Origin: Mycobacterium szulgai
Lineage (GTDB): Bacteria > Actinomycetota > Actinomycetes > Mycobacteriales > Mycobacteriaceae
Reading direction: 5' to 3'
Assembly: GCF_002116635.1 (NCBI RefSeq)
Contig: NZ_LQPW01000016.1
Coordinates: 1 to 64,000 of the forward strand
Length of the DNA: 64,000 nucleotides
Position numbers and translations under genes: made by a program. The notes under the pieces are model-generated. The model saw only the letters and a list, made by a program, of their open reading frames with translations, had not been told where the DNA came from and did no database searches. Of the stretch, positions 8,928 to 18,192 are shown piece after piece; the stretch's first letter is position 1, and the number at the start of each line of letters is the position of its first letter.

Positions 8928-9743
8928 ATGCAAACTTTTGACACGCCCGAGCCGATCAGCGTGCGCCTGGAAGCCGGCGCGGGTTCGGTCCGGCTTGTCG
9001 CGACCGAGCGCGCCGACACCGTAGTGCAGGTCCGCCCCCGCGACGAATCGAGCGGTTCCGACGTGTGGGCCGCAGAACACACCCGCGTGGAATTCCGCGA
9101 CGGCAAGCTGGCCGTGTCCGGCGCCAAGCGCGGTCTGCCCAGGTTTCGGTGCGGGGCCGTCGACGTAGAGATCGCGCTGCCGTCGCGGTCTCGGGTCTAC
9201 GCCACGCTGGCATCGGCCGACCTGCGCGCTGACGGCGAGTTCGCCGACTTCCGCTTCGGGTCGGCCAGCGGCGCGGTGGACATCGACGTCGTCATCGGAA
9301 AGATCAAGGGCGCCAATGCGTCCGGATCGTTTCGCGTCAACAGGGTGGAAGGTTATGCGTCGGTGGCAACCGCGTCGGGTGCGGTGCACGTCGGCAAGGT
9401 GGACGGCGAACTCAAGTTCAAGGGTGCCAGCGGCTCGTTGACGGTAGAGGAGCTGCGCGGCGGCGTGAAGTCGCGCACCGCCCCGGGGTCGGTGTCGGTG
9501 GGTGTGGCAGTTCGCGGTGCGGTATCAGCCGCGACCGGTAGCGGTGAGGTTGCCGTCGGAATTCCGGAGGGTACTGCCGCCCGGCTGGACATCACCACTG
9601 GATCCGGTGTCGTCACCAATCGGCTGCAGCCGTCAGACGGCCCGGAAGTCGGCGACGAGACCCTCACCCTGCAGGTGCGCAGCGGCTCGGGCGACGTCGA
9701 CATCCATCGGGCGACACCCGCCCACGAAGCCGTGGGCGGGTGA
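8928..9743 (+). CDS. DUF4097 beta-helix protein
   Basis: The 271-aa product is built of short repeated beta-strand units (FRFGSASGAVDIDVV, SVATASGAVHVGKVDG, SGSLTVEELRGGVKSRTAPGS, SAATGSGEVAVGI, LQVRSGSGDVDIH). This is the right-handed beta-helix pattern of the DUF4097 adhesin-like family. It has no signal peptide or membrane helix. The ATG at 8928 has a strong AAGGAGA ribosome site. Function is unknown; the upstream ribbon-helix-helix gene suggests they are expressed together. The last codons form a hairpin shared with the convergent gene. Confidence 0.75.
   Translation: MQTFDTPEPISVRLEAGAGSVRLVATERADTVVQVRPRDESSGSDVWAAEHTRVEFRDGKLAVSGAKRGLPRFRCGAVDVEIALPSRSRVYATLASADLRADGEFADFRFGSASGAVDIDVVIGKIKGANASGSFRVNRVEGYASVATASGAVHVGKVDGELKFKGASGSLTVEELRGGVKSRTAPGSVSVGVAVRGAVSAATGSGEVAVGIPEGTAARLDITTGSGVVTNRLQPSDGPEVGDETLTLQVRSGSGDVDIHRATPAHEAVGG
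9717..9740. terminator. Bidirectional hairpin between convergent genes
   Basis: CCCGCCCACG-AAGC-CGTGGGCGGG is a perfect 10-bp stem with a 4-base loop. It overlaps the last codons of the DUF4097 gene and ends just before its stop. The next gene converges with a 3-base gap, so one hairpin could serve both directions. Confidence 0.55.
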
Positions 9744-9746
9744 GCG

Positions 9747-10001
9747 CTACCTGATCCAGCCGCGCCTGCGGCCCCACAAGTCGCGGACCAGCACCACCAG
9801 CACCAGGACGGCGAACCCGATCAGGAACCAGTCCTCGACGTGGCCGACGTGGTTGCCGCGCAGCATCGCCAGCAGGAACAGGATCGCGAACGCGCCGACG
9901 AAATGCCAGGTGCGGTGATTGATCCTGCTCCAACCCCACGCTGCGGACGGCACCTCAGCGACGTCCACACCGTTGAACTCGTCCACCTCAGTACTGGCCA
10001 C
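9747..10001 (-). CDS. Small membrane protein (Rv2876 orthologue)
   Basis: The 84-aa protein starts at GTG 10001 after a GGAGGA ribosome site. It has a polar N-terminal half with a conserved-looking WGWSRINHRTWH, two hydrophobic segments (FVGAFAILFLLAML and WFLIGFAVLVLVVLV) and a basic tail RRRGWIR. It lies 78 bases downstream of mpt70 on the same strand and is the last gene of the SigK-controlled mpt83-dipZ-mpt70 group in M. tuberculosis. Its function is unknown. The open frame extends upstream to 10148, but that part lacks a good start and overlaps mpt70. Confidence 0.8.
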   Translation of the reverse strand: MASTEVDEFNGVDVAEVPSAAWGWSRINHRTWHFVGAFAILFLLAMLRGNHVGHVEDWFLIGFAVLVLVVLVRDLWGRRRGWIR

Positions 10002-10078
10002 GGCCGTTCCTCCGGATTTGCTTAAAGGTTGGAGGACATTCTGGCACACACCGCGTAGGCGGCACTGGCTACGTGTGA

Positions 10079-10672
10079 CTAGCGGGGCGGCATCAGGACG
10101 GTGTCGATCATGTACACCGTCGCGTTCAAGGTCTGCACCCCGCCGCACACCACCGAGGCGTTGTTCACCCTGAGGTTATTGCCGGAACCGGTGACCGTCA
10201 GCGACGCGCCCTGAACCGTGGCATGCGTGCCGATGACTTGGGCGGGCGTCAGCTGCCCGGGCACCACGTGATAGGTGAGGATCTTATTCAGCAGTGGCGC
10301 ATCGGTTTTCAACGACTCGACCGTCGCGGCGTCAAGTTTGCCGAAAGCTTGATCGGTGGGGGCGAAGACCGTGAACTGGCCGCCGTTGAGGGTGTCCACC
10401 AGATTCACCTGCGGGTTGAGCTTGCCCGAGATCGCCGAGGTCAGCGTGGTGAGCATCGGGTTGTTCGAGGCCGCCACCGCTACTGGATCGGCGGCCATCC
10501 CTTCCACGGATCCCGGCCCGGTGGGCACCTGCTGCGCGTAGGCCTGGCAGCCGGGACCGACCAGCGTGGTCGCCGGAGTGGCTGCCGCCGTGGGCGCGCC
10601 GGCCACTGCGAGACCGATCGCGGCCGCCGCTGCGAAAGTCATTGCCGCAGTAGCCTTCTTCTGTAGCTTCAT
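10079..10672 (-). CDS. mpt70: Secreted fasciclin-domain antigen MPT70
   Basis: MPT70 is a secreted one-domain fasciclin (FAS1) protein. The 197-aa precursor has the signal peptide [20 protein letters not shown] and a likely cut after AAA near residue 30. The FAS1 domain spans about 55-195 with [37 protein letters not shown] and the C-terminal [11 protein letters not shown]. Two Cys ([10 protein letters not shown] and VVCGGVQ) could form the disulfide known in the family. The start ATG lies 63 bases downstream of a SigK-type -10 element. It is a close paralogue of mpt83 two genes upstream. Confidence 0.95.
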   Translation of the reverse strand: MKLQKKATAAMTFAAAAAIGLAVAGAPTAAATPATTLVGPGCQAYAQQVPTGPGSVEGMAADPVAVAASNNPMLTTLTSAISGKLNPQVNLVDTLNGGQFTVFAPTDQAFGKLDAATVESLKTDAPLLNKILTYHVVPGQLTPAQVIGTHATVQGASLTVTGSGNNLRVNNASVVCGGVQTLNATVYMIDTVLMPPR

Positions 10673-10734
10673 TGCCTAAACTCCTCGGTGATTGTCGACG
10701 TCGGTGCTGCCGACTGATTTGTTGTGACATCAAC

Positions 10735-10762
10735 GATTCGGAGCCGGATGGGTTTTGGATGG
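10735..10762 (-). promoter_or_regulatory. SigK-type promoter of mpt70
   Basis: On the minus strand CCATCC (10757-10762) is separated by exactly 16 bases from CGAATC (10735-10740). This agrees with the SigK promoter known upstream of M. tuberculosis mpt70. It lies in the 107-base gap after dipZ. Confidence 0.8.
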
Positions 10763-10779
10763 ATCGCATTCCAAAGTCG

Positions 10780-12519
10780 TCAGCCGTAGGTGAACGAATA
10801 CACCTGCAACCCTTGGCTGGGAACCACTTCAAGAGTGCCGTCGACCACCTGTTCGCCCGCGACGACCTGGTGGGCCGTCGGCGCGCCGCTGATCGGCAGT
10901 GTCGTCGACTTGCCGTCGCGCAACACCGTCAGGCTTCCGGTGCCACCGACGACGAGATAGACGTTCTTGGCGTGATAGTTGAGCTTGATGCCGGAGTTGT
11001 CGCTTTCAGCCGTCGCACCCTGGTAGTCCAGCGACCAGCGGCCGCTGAGCGCGAAGGAATTCACAGCCAGCGCCGGCGGGTAGGTAAACGTCGCCGAACC
11101 CTGGTCGTAGCGCTCGTTGCCGCCGAAATTGATCACCTTGCCGACCCCGAAATACGTCTCGGGGGTGAGCCCGATGGCTGGCGTGGTGTCGGCCGCATCC
11201 ACCGGTGGCGGCAGCGCCGCGCCGGCGTTGGCGTCGAGAACTAACTGGCGAATCAGCTTCTCGGTGCCGTCGTAGTCGCCTTCGCCGAATTTGATATGGC
11301 GGACAATGCCTTTGGCGTCGATCAGGTATTCGGCCGGCCAGTATCGGTTGCGGTAGTTGGTCCACGTCGAGTAGTTGTTGTCCAGCGCTATGGGGTAGGT
11401 GATGCCCAGATCGGCGGCGCCGCTCGCCACGTTGCCGGCGACCCTCTCGAATGCGTACTCCGGCGTGTGTACGCCGATGACTTCGAACCCACTGTCCTTA
11501 TAGGCCCGATACCAGCCGACGGTGTGCGGGATGGCGCGCTGGCAGTTGATGCACGAGTACGCCCAGAAGTCGATGAGGACCACCTTGCCGCGCAGTGAGG
11601 CGAGGTCGACGGGCTTGTTGCCGGGGGTGTTCAGCCAGGCCTCGATACCCCGGATATCCGGTGCGGCACCGCAGTTTTCAAGTTGCGCGGCGCCGTCGGT
11701 GCAGTTGGACAACTGCGCGTTCTGGTCATTGACCAAGCCACCGAGGTTGAGCTTCTCCCGAAGCTGGTTGTCCCCGCCCACCTTCTGCTGCAACGCGCTG
11801 GTGTAGTCGGGAATGGCCCGCTGCAGCACAGCGGGCACGTTGAACACCAGCGCGACCGCCAGCAGGATCGTGACGATCCCGGCCGCGACCCGGATCTCGC
11901 GCTGGCGGCGCCGAAACGCGCTCACCCGGGCAGCCACCTGCTGGCCGGCCAGTGCGAAGAACAACAGCGGCAATGCCGCGCCGACGGCGAACGAACACGT
12001 GAGCACCACGGTGTTGACGCCGATGTTCGAGGTGGCCCCGGCCACTACGATGGCGGCCAGTACCGGGCCCGCGCAGGGCACGTAAAGGGCGCCCAACGCC
12101 AGACCCAGACCGAAGCCGTTGCCGCCGGTGTTGACCTGCTTTTGCGGGATGCGCGAAAAGGGCCGCTCCAACAGCTGCTCAACCCGGGGAAAGATCAGTC
12201 CCAGACCGATCCCGACAAGTGCGACCAACGCCACCCAGCGAATCGCGTCCTGCCGCAGGTGCAGCAGCGAGAGCAGCGCGGTTCCGGCCAGCGTGACGAC
12301 GCTGAAGCTCAGCACCAGCCCGGCGATCACCCGGTAGGGCCGCAGCGCCTCGGACCGCAGCCGTTTCGGCTTGACCGCCACCGCAACCGCGCCGGGCTCT
12401 GCCGGTGCCGCAGGTGTCCGAGCGCCGGAAAAGAAGATCACCGGCAGCACCGGCAAAATGCACGGCGATATCCCGGTGATCAAGCCTCCGATGAGGCCGA
12501 TGAGTGCAAGCGTCAACAT
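10780..12519 (-). CDS. dipZ: DipZ: fused CcdA transporter, thioredoxin-like domain and C-terminal beta domain
   Basis: The 579-aa membrane protein passes electrons across the membrane to an extracytoplasmic thioredoxin domain. Residues 1 to about 240 form a CcdA domain with [20 protein letters not shown] at the start and [13 protein letters not shown] later. Residues about 290-440 are TlpA/AhpC-like with the active site [16 protein letters not shown] (CINC) and the family sequence [19 protein letters not shown] block. Residues 440-579 resemble a carbohydrate-binding beta domain. The ATG at 12519 follows AGGAGAC. It sits between mpt83 and mpt70 on the same strand. M. tuberculosis DipZ is longer as I remember, so the N-terminus may differ. 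Confidence 0.93.
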   Translation of the reverse strand: MLTLALIGLIGGLITGISPCILPVLPVIFFSGARTPAAPAEPGAVAVAVKPKRLRSEALRPYRVIAGLVLSFSVVTLAGTALLSLLHLRQDAIRWVALVALVGIGLGLIFPRVEQLLERPFSRIPQKQVNTGGNGFGLGLALGALYVPCAGPVLAAIVVAGATSNIGVNTVVLTCSFAVGAALPLLFFALAGQQVAARVSAFRRRQREIRVAAGIVTILLAVALVFNVPAVLQRAIPDYTSALQQKVGGDNQLREKLNLGGLVNDQNAQLSNCTDGAAQLENCGAAPDIRGIEAWLNTPGNKPVDLASLRGKVVLIDFWAYSCINCQRAIPHTVGWYRAYKDSGFEVIGVHTPEYAFERVAGNVASGAADLGITYPIALDNNYSTWTNYRNRYWPAEYLIDAKGIVRHIKFGEGDYDGTEKLIRQLVLDANAGAALPPPVDAADTTPAIGLTPETYFGVGKVINFGGNERYDQGSATFTYPPALAVNSFALSGRWSLDYQGATAESDNSGIKLNYHAKNVYLVVGGTGSLTVLRDGKSTTLPISGAPTAHQVVAGEQVVDGTLEVVPSQGLQVYSFTYG

Positions 12520-12525
12520 GTCTCC

Positions 12526-12553
12526 TATTCGAAGCCGAGGCCGCCGCGGATCG
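12526..12553 (-). promoter_or_regulatory. SigK-like promoter of dipZ
   Basis: On the minus strand CGATCC (12548-12553) and CGAATA (12526-12531) are 16 bases apart. This is the same geometry as at mpt83 and mpt70, with one change in the -35. The -10 ends only 6 bases before the ATG at 12519, so a transcript from here would start at or next to the start codon. Confidence 0.6.
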
Positions 12554-12601
12554 GAGCGAGCCCGAATTCTCTTGCGCGGTAGAGGCATTCACAGTAGGAA
12601 A

Positions 12602-12628
12602 GGGCGGCCCGGCAGAGCCGGGCCGCCC
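12602..12628 (-). terminator. Strong hairpin after mpt83
   Basis: GGGCGGCCCGGC and its exact complement make a 12-bp stem with a 3-base loop. On the minus strand it starts 17 bases after the mpt83 stop and is followed by TTTCCT. It should reduce read-through into dipZ, which has its own promoter. Confidence 0.7.
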
Positions 12629-12644
12629 AGAGCTGACGCAGCCG

Positions 12645-13304
12645 CTACGTTGTCGGCGGCATCAGCACGGTGTCGATCATGTACACCTGCGCGTTCGCGG
12701 TGGACACGCCACCGCACACCAGGCCGGCGTCGTTGACCTTGAGGTCGTTGCCGCTACCCGTGACATTGACGGTGGCGCCCTGCACGGTCGTGTGCTGGCC
12801 GTCCACCTTTGCCGGACTAAGCTGCCCGCTCACCACGTGATAGGTCAGGATCTTGTTCAGCAGCGGCGCGTCGGTCTTGAGGCGGTCCAGTGTCGCGGCG
12901 TCGAGCTTGCTGAACGCCTTGTCGGTGGGGGCGAACACGGTGAACTGTCCGCCGTTGAGGGTGTCGATCAGGTTCACCTGCGGGTTGAGCTTGCCCGACA
13001 ACGCCGAGGTCAGTGTGGTCAGTTGCGGGTTGTTCGACGCTGCCACCGTCACCGGGTCCTGCGCCATGCCCGCCACTGAGCCAGGCCCGGTGGGAACCTG
13101 CTCGGCGTAGCTGGCGCAGCCCGCGCCGATGAGGTTGGCCGACGGATTCGCGGTCGGTGTCATCGGGGCCGCCGTCGAGGAGCCGGCGGGCTTGGAGGTA
13201 CTGGGACTGGCCGTCCCGCCGTTGCTCGAACACCCTGACAACATCACGACCGCGATCGCGCCGATGCCCGCCGCCGCACACGCCTTGCGCTTCACATCTT
13301 TCAT
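12645..13304 (-). CDS. mpt83: Lipoprotein antigen MPT83 (fasciclin domain)
   Basis: MPT83 is the cell-surface lipoprotein paralogue of MPT70. The 219-aa precursor has [20 protein letters not shown], then the lipobox LSGC near residue 25, a Ser/Thr/Pro-rich linker of about 35 residues that is a plausible glycosylation region, and a FAS1 domain (about 80-217) with [36 protein letters not shown] and [13 protein letters not shown]. The ATG at 13304 has GGGAG upstream; an in-frame start at 13346 would spoil the lipoprotein signal. It is divergent from dxr. The M. tuberculosis vapBC pair that I remember between these genes is absent. Confidence 0.95.
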   Translation of the reverse strand: MKDVKRKACAAAGIGAIAVVMLSGCSSNGGTASPSTSKPAGSSTAAPMTPTANPSANLIGAGCASYAEQVPTGPGSVAGMAQDPVTVAASNNPQLTTLTSALSGKLNPQVNLIDTLNGGQFTVFAPTDKAFSKLDAATLDRLKTDAPLLNKILTYHVVSGQLSPAKVDGQHTTVQGATVNVTGSGNDLKVNDAGLVCGGVSTANAQVYMIDTVLMPPTT

Positions 13305-13350
13305 GGTTGATCCGACTCCCTTGTCTCTCGTGTCGTGGGCCTGCACCCTC

Positions 13351-13378
13351 TATTCGGTGCCGGTTCCGGGACGGATGG
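13351..13378 (-). promoter_or_regulatory. SigK-type promoter of mpt83
   Basis: On the minus strand CCATCC (13373-13378) and CGAATA (13351-13356) are 16 bases apart, giving a leader of about 40 bases to the ATG at 13304. It lies in the 90-base divergent gap with dxr, so the dxr start region shares this DNA. Confidence 0.8.
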
Positions 13379-13394
13379 GAGGCACAATGATCAA

Positions 13395-14699
13395 GTGACC
13401 AATCTGACCGACCGGCGGCTGCGTGTTCTGGTGCTGGGTAGCACCGGCTCGATCGGCACTCAGGCTCTTGAGGTCATCGCCGCCAATCCGGACCGTTTCG
13501 AGGTGGTCGGTCTGGCCGCCGGGGGCAATAACCTGGACACGCTGCTGCGACAGCGCGCCGAGACCGGGGTGACCAATATCGCCGTCGCCGACGACGAGGC
13601 GGCGCAGCGGGCCGGCGACATTCCCTACCGGGGCGCCGACGCCGTCACCCGGCTGGTCGAGGAAACCGAGGCCGACGTCGTGCTCAACGCGCTGGTCGGG
13701 GCCCTGGGCCTGCGACCGACGCTGGCCGCGCTGCAGTCGGGCGCTCGCCTGGCGCTGGCCAACAAGGAATCGCTGGTCGCCGGCGGACCGCTGGTAGTGC
13801 AAGCGGCGCTGCCCGGTCAGATCGTGCCGGTCGACTCCGAGCACTCCGCGCTGGCGCAGTGCCTGCGTGGTGGAACTCCCGACGAAGTCGCCAAGCTGCT
13901 GTTGACCGCATCGGGCGGGCCGTTCCGGGGCTGGTCGGCCGCCGATCTCGAGCACGTCACCCCGGAACAGGCCGGGGCGCACCCGACCTGGTCAATGGGC
14001 CCGATGAATACCCTGAACTCGGCATCGCTGGTCAACAAGGGTTTGGAGCTCATCGAGACGCACCTGTTGTTCGGCATTCCCTATGACCGCATCGAGGTCG
14101 TGGTCCACCCGCAGTCGATTATTCATTCGATGGTCACTTTCATCGACGGTTGCACGATCGCTCAAGCCAGTCCGCCGGATATGAAGCTACCGATTTCTCT
14201 GGCCTTGGGCTGGCCGCGACGGGTTCCCGGGGCCGCCGCCTGTTGTGATTTCACCACCGCCCAAACCTGGGATTTCGAGCCGCTGGACGCCGAGGTTTTC
14301 CCGGCCGTCGAATTGGCCCGGCACGCCGGCGAGATCGGCGGCTGCATGACCGCGGTCTATAACGCGGCTAATGAAGAAGCGGCGGCAGCCTTCCTCAATG
14401 GCCAGATCGGGTTTCCCGCAATTGTCGGCACAATTGCCGAGGTGCTGCAAGGCGCCGACCAATGGGCGCTTTTACCCGCTACCGTGGATGACGTGCTCGA
14501 CGCGCAGCGCTGGGCGCGGGAACGGGCGCGGCGCGCGGTATCCGGAATGGCTTCAGTGGGTCGGCACGAATCGACCGTGGCGATCGCAAGCGCGGCGAAG
14601 CCGGGCGAAGCGGGTCGACACGAATCGACCGTGGCGATCGCAAGCGCGGCGAAGCCGGGCGAAGCGGGTCGACACGAATTGAATGTAGAAAGGTCCTGA
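13395..14699 (+). CDS. dxr: 1-deoxy-D-xylulose 5-phosphate reductoisomerase
   Basis: Dxr converts DXP to 2-C-methylerythritol 4-phosphate with NADPH, the second step of the non-mevalonate isoprenoid pathway. The 434-aa protein has the NADPH loop [12 protein letters not shown] (about residue 15), the metal/substrate motif [11 protein letters not shown] and [23 protein letters not shown]. The GTG at 13395 is the likely start. The C-terminus carries two in-frame copies of an 18-aa repeat ([18 protein letters not shown]) followed by HELNVERS. It is about 20 residues longer than the M. tuberculosis protein, which as I recall ends with one such unit. Rip1 and ispG follow closely. Confidence 0.96.
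   Translation: MTNLTDRRLRVLVLGSTGSIGTQALEVIAANPDRFEVVGLAAGGNNLDTLLRQRAETGVTNIAVADDEAAQRAGDIPYRGADAVTRLVEETEADVVLNALVGALGLRPTLAALQSGARLALANKESLVAGGPLVVQAALPGQIVPVDSEHSALAQCLRGGTPDEVAKLLLTASGGPFRGWSAADLEHVTPEQAGAHPTWSMGPMNTLNSASLVNKGLELIETHLLFGIPYDRIEVVVHPQSIIHSMVTFIDGCTIAQASPPDMKLPISLALGWPRRVPGAAACCDFTTAQTWDFEPLDAEVFPAVELARHAGEIGGCMTAVYNAANEEAAAAFLNGQIGFPAIVGTIAEVLQGADQWALLPATVDDVLDAQRWARERARRAVSGMASVGRHESTVAIASAAKPGEAGRHESTVAIASAAKPGEAGRHELNVERS
14558..14680 (+). repeat. 54-bp tandem repeat in the 3' end of dxr
   Basis: Two complete 54-bp units (14558-14611 and 14612-14665) are nearly identical and are followed by a 15-base partial third unit. Each begins GGGTCGRCACGAATCGACCG and contains GATCGCAAGCGCGGCGAAGC. 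The unit length is 18 codons, so copy changes keep the frame. A related copy lies inverted at 26548-26601. Confidence 0.9.
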
Positions 14700-14707
14700 C
14701 AGCGGAG

Positions 14708-15922
14708 ATGATGTTCGTTATCGGCATTGTGCTGTTCGCACTGGCCATCCTTATTTCGGTGGCACTGCACGAGTGTGGCCATATGTGGGCCGCGCGGGCC
14801 ACCGGGATGAAGGTGCGCAGGTATTTCGTCGGCTTCGGTCCCACGCTGTGGTCGACGCGCCGCGGTGAGACCGAATACGGTTTCAAGGCCATCCCAGCGG
14901 GCGGCTTCTGCGACATCGCCGGCATGACTCCGGTCGAGGAGCTGGCGCCCGACGAGCGTGAGCGCGCGATGTACAAGCAGAAGACGTGGAAGCGCGTCGC
15001 GGTGCTGTTCGCCGGGCCCGCCATGAATTTCGTGATCTGCGTGGTGCTGATCTATGGCATCGCGCTGATCTGGGGCCTGCCCAACCTGCATCCGCCCACC
15101 AAGGCCGTCATCGGCGAAACCGGTTGTGTCGCACAGGAATCGGTTCAGGGCAAGCTGGAGAAGTGCACCGGCCCGGGGCCGGCGGCGCTGGCCGGGCTGC
15201 GCGCCGGGGACGTCGTCGTCAAGGTCGGTGACACCCCGGTGTCGACGTTCGAGGACATGGCCGCGGCGGTGCGCAAGCTGCACGGCACCGTGCCCGTCGT
15301 CGTCGAGCGGGACGGCACCACGATCACCACCAACGTCACCATCGAATCCACCAAACGCTGGGTGCCCAACAAGCAGGGCAACCAACTCGAGCCGGCCAAC
15401 GTCGGTGCCATCGGGGTGGGTGCGGCACGCAACGGGCCCACGCAGTACAACGTCTTGACCGCGGTGCCCGGCACTATCGCGTTCACCGGTGACCTGACCG
15501 TCGAGGTGGGCAAGGCCCTGGTCACCATCCCGACCAAGGTGGGTGCGCTGGTGCACGCCATCGGCGGGGGACAGCGTGACCCGCAGACGCCCATCAGCGT
15601 GGTCGGAGCCAGCATCATCGGCGGCGACACCGTCGACCACGGGTTGTGGGTGGCGTTCTGGTTCTTCCTGGCCCAGCTGAATCTCATCCTGGGTGCGGTC
15701 AACCTGCTGCCGCTGTTGCCGTTCGACGGTGGGCACATAGCCGTGGCGGTGTTCGAGAAGATCCGCAATATGATCCGCACGGCGCGCGGCAAGGTGGCCG
15801 CCGCGCCGGTGAACTACCTCAAGCTGATGCCTGCCACCTACATTGTCCTGGTTTTCGTGGTTGGGTACATGTTGTTGACCGTCACCGCCGATTTGGTCAA
15901 CCCGATCAGGCTCTTCCAGTAA
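14708..15922 (+). CDS. rip1: Intramembrane site-2 metalloprotease Rip1
   Basis: Rip1 cuts membrane-embedded anti-sigma factors (in M. tuberculosis those of SigK, SigL and SigM) and PBP3. The 404-aa protein has the zinc motif [16 protein letters not shown] near residue 20 in the first membrane segment, a PDZ domain (about 120-210, with [21 protein letters not shown]) and a second catalytic motif [17 protein letters not shown] near residue 340. Further membrane helices lie at about 105-125 and 375-400. The ATG at 14708 is 8 bases after the dxr stop; ispG follows after 22 bases. Confidence 0.95.
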   Translation: MMFVIGIVLFALAILISVALHECGHMWAARATGMKVRRYFVGFGPTLWSTRRGETEYGFKAIPAGGFCDIAGMTPVEELAPDERERAMYKQKTWKRVAVLFAGPAMNFVICVVLIYGIALIWGLPNLHPPTKAVIGETGCVAQESVQGKLEKCTGPGPAALAGLRAGDVVVKVGDTPVSTFEDMAAAVRKLHGTVPVVVERDGTTITTNVTIESTKRWVPNKQGNQLEPANVGAIGVGAARNGPTQYNVLTAVPGTIAFTGDLTVEVGKALVTIPTKVGALVHAIGGGQRDPQTPISVVGASIIGGDTVDHGLWVAFWFFLAQLNLILGAVNLLPLLPFDGGHIAVAVFEKIRNMIRTARGKVAAAPVNYLKLMPATYIVLVFVVGYMLLTVTADLVNPIRLFQ

Positions 15923-15944
15923 GGGCCGGAGAGAAGGGTCAACT

Positions 15945-17129
15945 GTGACCGTTGGCCTGGGCATGCCGCAAAGTCCGGCACCCACGCTTGCCCCGCGGCG
16001 CACCACGCGTCAGCTGATGGTCCGCGACGTCGGGGTGGGTAGCGACTATCCGATCTCGGTGCAATCGATGTGCACCACCAAAACGCACGACGTCAACTCC
16101 ACTTTGCAGCAGATCGCCGAGTTGACCGCGGCCGGTTGCGACATCGTCCGGGTGGCGTGCCCGCGTCAGGAGGACGCCGACGCGCTGGCCGAAATCGCCC
16201 GGCACAGTCAGATTCCGGTGATCGCGGACATCCATTTCCAGCCGAAGTACATTTTCGCCGCCATCGACGCGGGGTGTGCTGCGGTGCGGGTGAACCCGGG
16301 CAACATCAAGGAGTTCGACGGCCGGGTCGGAGAGGTCGCCAAGGCCGCCGGCGACGCCGGCATCCCGATCCGGATCGGCGTCAATGCCGGTTCGCTGGAC
16401 AAGCGCTTCATGGCCAAGTACGGCAAGGCCACACCCGAGGCGCTGGTCGAGTCGGCGCTGTGGGAAGCCTCGCTGTTCGAGGAGCACGGGTTCGGCAATA
16501 TCAAGATCAGTGTCAAGCACAACGACCCGGTGGTGATGGTCGCCGCCTACGAGCAACTAGCGGCCCAATGCGACTACCCGCTGCACCTCGGCGTCACCGA
16601 AGCCGGTCCGGCCTTCCAGGGCACCATCAAGTCCGCCGTCGCCTTCGGCGCCCTGTTGTCGCGCGGCATCGGCGACACCATCCGGGTGTCGTTGTCGGCA
16701 CCGCCGGTGGAGGAGGTAAAGGTCGGCAACCAGATTCTCGAGTCGCTCAACTTGCGCCCCCGGTCGCTGGAAATCGTGTCGTGCCCGTCCTGCGGCCGCG
16801 CCCAGGTCGACGTGTACAAGCTGGCCAACGAGGTGAGCGCCGGTCTGGACGGTCTCGACGTGCCATTGCGGGTAGCGGTGATGGGTTGTGTGGTCAACGG
16901 CCCGGGCGAAGCGCGCGAGGCCGACCTGGGTGTGGCGTCGGGCAACGGCAAGGGCCAGATTTTCGTCCGCGGTGAAGTAATCAAGACCGTGCCCGAAGCG
17001 CAGATCGTCGAGACACTGATCGAAGAGGCCATGCGGCTGGCCGAGCAGATGGGCGAGGAAGTCGGTTCGGAATCCGAGCACGATCCGGGCGCGACATCGA
17101 GCGGTTCGCCGATTGTGACCGTAAGCTGA
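15945..17129 (+). CDS. ispG: 4-hydroxy-3-methylbut-2-enyl diphosphate synthase
   Basis: IspG (GcpE) reduces the cyclic diphosphate of methylerythritol to HMBPP in the isoprenoid pathway, using a [4Fe-4S] cluster. The 394-aa protein has the TIM-barrel part with [35 protein letters not shown]-type [10 protein letters not shown] and [13 protein letters not shown]. The cluster ligands are in [16 protein letters not shown] and [16 protein letters not shown]. The start is GTG at 15945. It forms a likely operon with dxr and rip1. Confidence 0.96.
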   Translation: MTVGLGMPQSPAPTLAPRRTTRQLMVRDVGVGSDYPISVQSMCTTKTHDVNSTLQQIAELTAAGCDIVRVACPRQEDADALAEIARHSQIPVIADIHFQPKYIFAAIDAGCAAVRVNPGNIKEFDGRVGEVAKAAGDAGIPIRIGVNAGSLDKRFMAKYGKATPEALVESALWEASLFEEHGFGNIKISVKHNDPVVMVAAYEQLAAQCDYPLHLGVTEAGPAFQGTIKSAVAFGALLSRGIGDTIRVSLSAPPVEEVKVGNQILESLNLRPRSLEIVSCPSCGRAQVDVYKLANEVSAGLDGLDVPLRVAVMGCVVNGPGEAREADLGVASGNGKGQIFVRGEVIKTVPEAQIVETLIEEAMRLAEQMGEEVGSESEHDPGATSSGSPIVTVS

Positions 17130-17188
17130 TAGTGGCCAACATCACTGGCCGCTCAACCGCACTGTTCGCACCACGGAGAGTTCTTCAG

Positions 17189-18043
17189 ATGTCGGCTCCG
17201 CCCATCTTGCGCCTGGTAGGCGAGCGACGGGTGTCCGTGGTGCGCGACGCTGCCGCGGTGTGGCGGGTTCTCGACGATGACCCGGTCGAATCGTGCATGG
17301 TCGCGGCGCGGGTCGCGGACTACGGGATCGAACCCAATTCGATTGGCGGTGAGCTGTGGACCCTGCGTGGTCCGCAGGAGTCGCTGTGTTTCGCCGGCGC
17401 CAACCTAATCCCGCTGCGCGGCGGATTGATCGACCTGAACGCCTTCGCCGATGAGGCCATGAGCACGTCGCGGCGGTGCTCGTCGCTGGTGGGCAGGGCG
17501 GACCTGGTGTTGCCGATGTGGCAGCGCCTGGAGTCGACTTGGGGGCCGGCGCGCGACGTGCGCGATGAGCAACCGCTGATGGCCATCAACACCCATCCCA
17601 GTTGCGCGATCGACCCCGGGGTGCGTCAGGTACGGCCCGAGGAGCTGGACGCCTACCTCATTGCCGCCGTCGACATGTTCATCGGTGAAGTGGGCGTCGA
17701 CCCGCGGCTGGGCGACGGCGGTCGGGGCTACCGGCGCCGGGTGGCCAGCCTGATCGCGGCCGGGCGCGCCTGGGCGCGCTTCGAGCATGGACAGGTGGTT
17801 TTCAAGGCCGAAGTGGGTTCACAGTCGCCGACCGTTGGGCAGATTCAGGGGGTCTGGGTCCACCCCGAGTGGCGTGGCCAGGGTCTGGGCACGGCCGGAA
17901 CCGCGACGCTGGCCGCGGTGATCGTCGGCAGCGGGCGCATCGCCAGCCTGTATGTGAACAGCTTCAACACCGTCGCCCGGGCGGCCTACGCGCGCGTCGG
18001 CTTCAAGGAAGTCGGCACTTTCGCCACGGTGTTGCTCGACTGA
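17189..18043 (+). CDS. GNAT-family acetyltransferase (Rv2867c orthologue)
   Basis: The 284-aa protein has a DUF4081-type N-terminal half and a C-terminal GNAT domain (about 160-284) with the acetyl-CoA loop VWVHPEWRGQGLGTAGTATLAAVI and SLYVNSFNTVARAAYARVGFKEVG. I chose the ATG at 17189, which gives the M. tuberculosis length. The GTG at 17132, 2 bases after ispG, would add 19 residues. It likely belongs to the dxr-rip1-ispG transcript. The substrate is unknown. Confidence 0.88.
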   Translation: MSAPPILRLVGERRVSVVRDAAAVWRVLDDDPVESCMVAARVADYGIEPNSIGGELWTLRGPQESLCFAGANLIPLRGGLIDLNAFADEAMSTSRRCSSLVGRADLVLPMWQRLESTWGPARDVRDEQPLMAINTHPSCAIDPGVRQVRPEELDAYLIAAVDMFIGEVGVDPRLGDGGRGYRRRVASLIAAGRAWARFEHGQVVFKAEVGSQSPTVGQIQGVWVHPEWRGQGLGTAGTATLAAVIVGSGRIASLYVNSFNTVARAAYARVGFKEVGTFATVLLD

Positions 18044-18192
18044 GCCGTGAAACTGTAGTTAGCGCGCAGAAGTGCCCCCCGTGGTCAGCACGGCAACTAC
18101 CGGCTCGCTACGCAGCACCTAATCTGCCGTAACGGTTCGGTCTCGGTGTGTCTGCGCCGGTGTCACAGTCACAGTTCTTAACATCAGCAACG

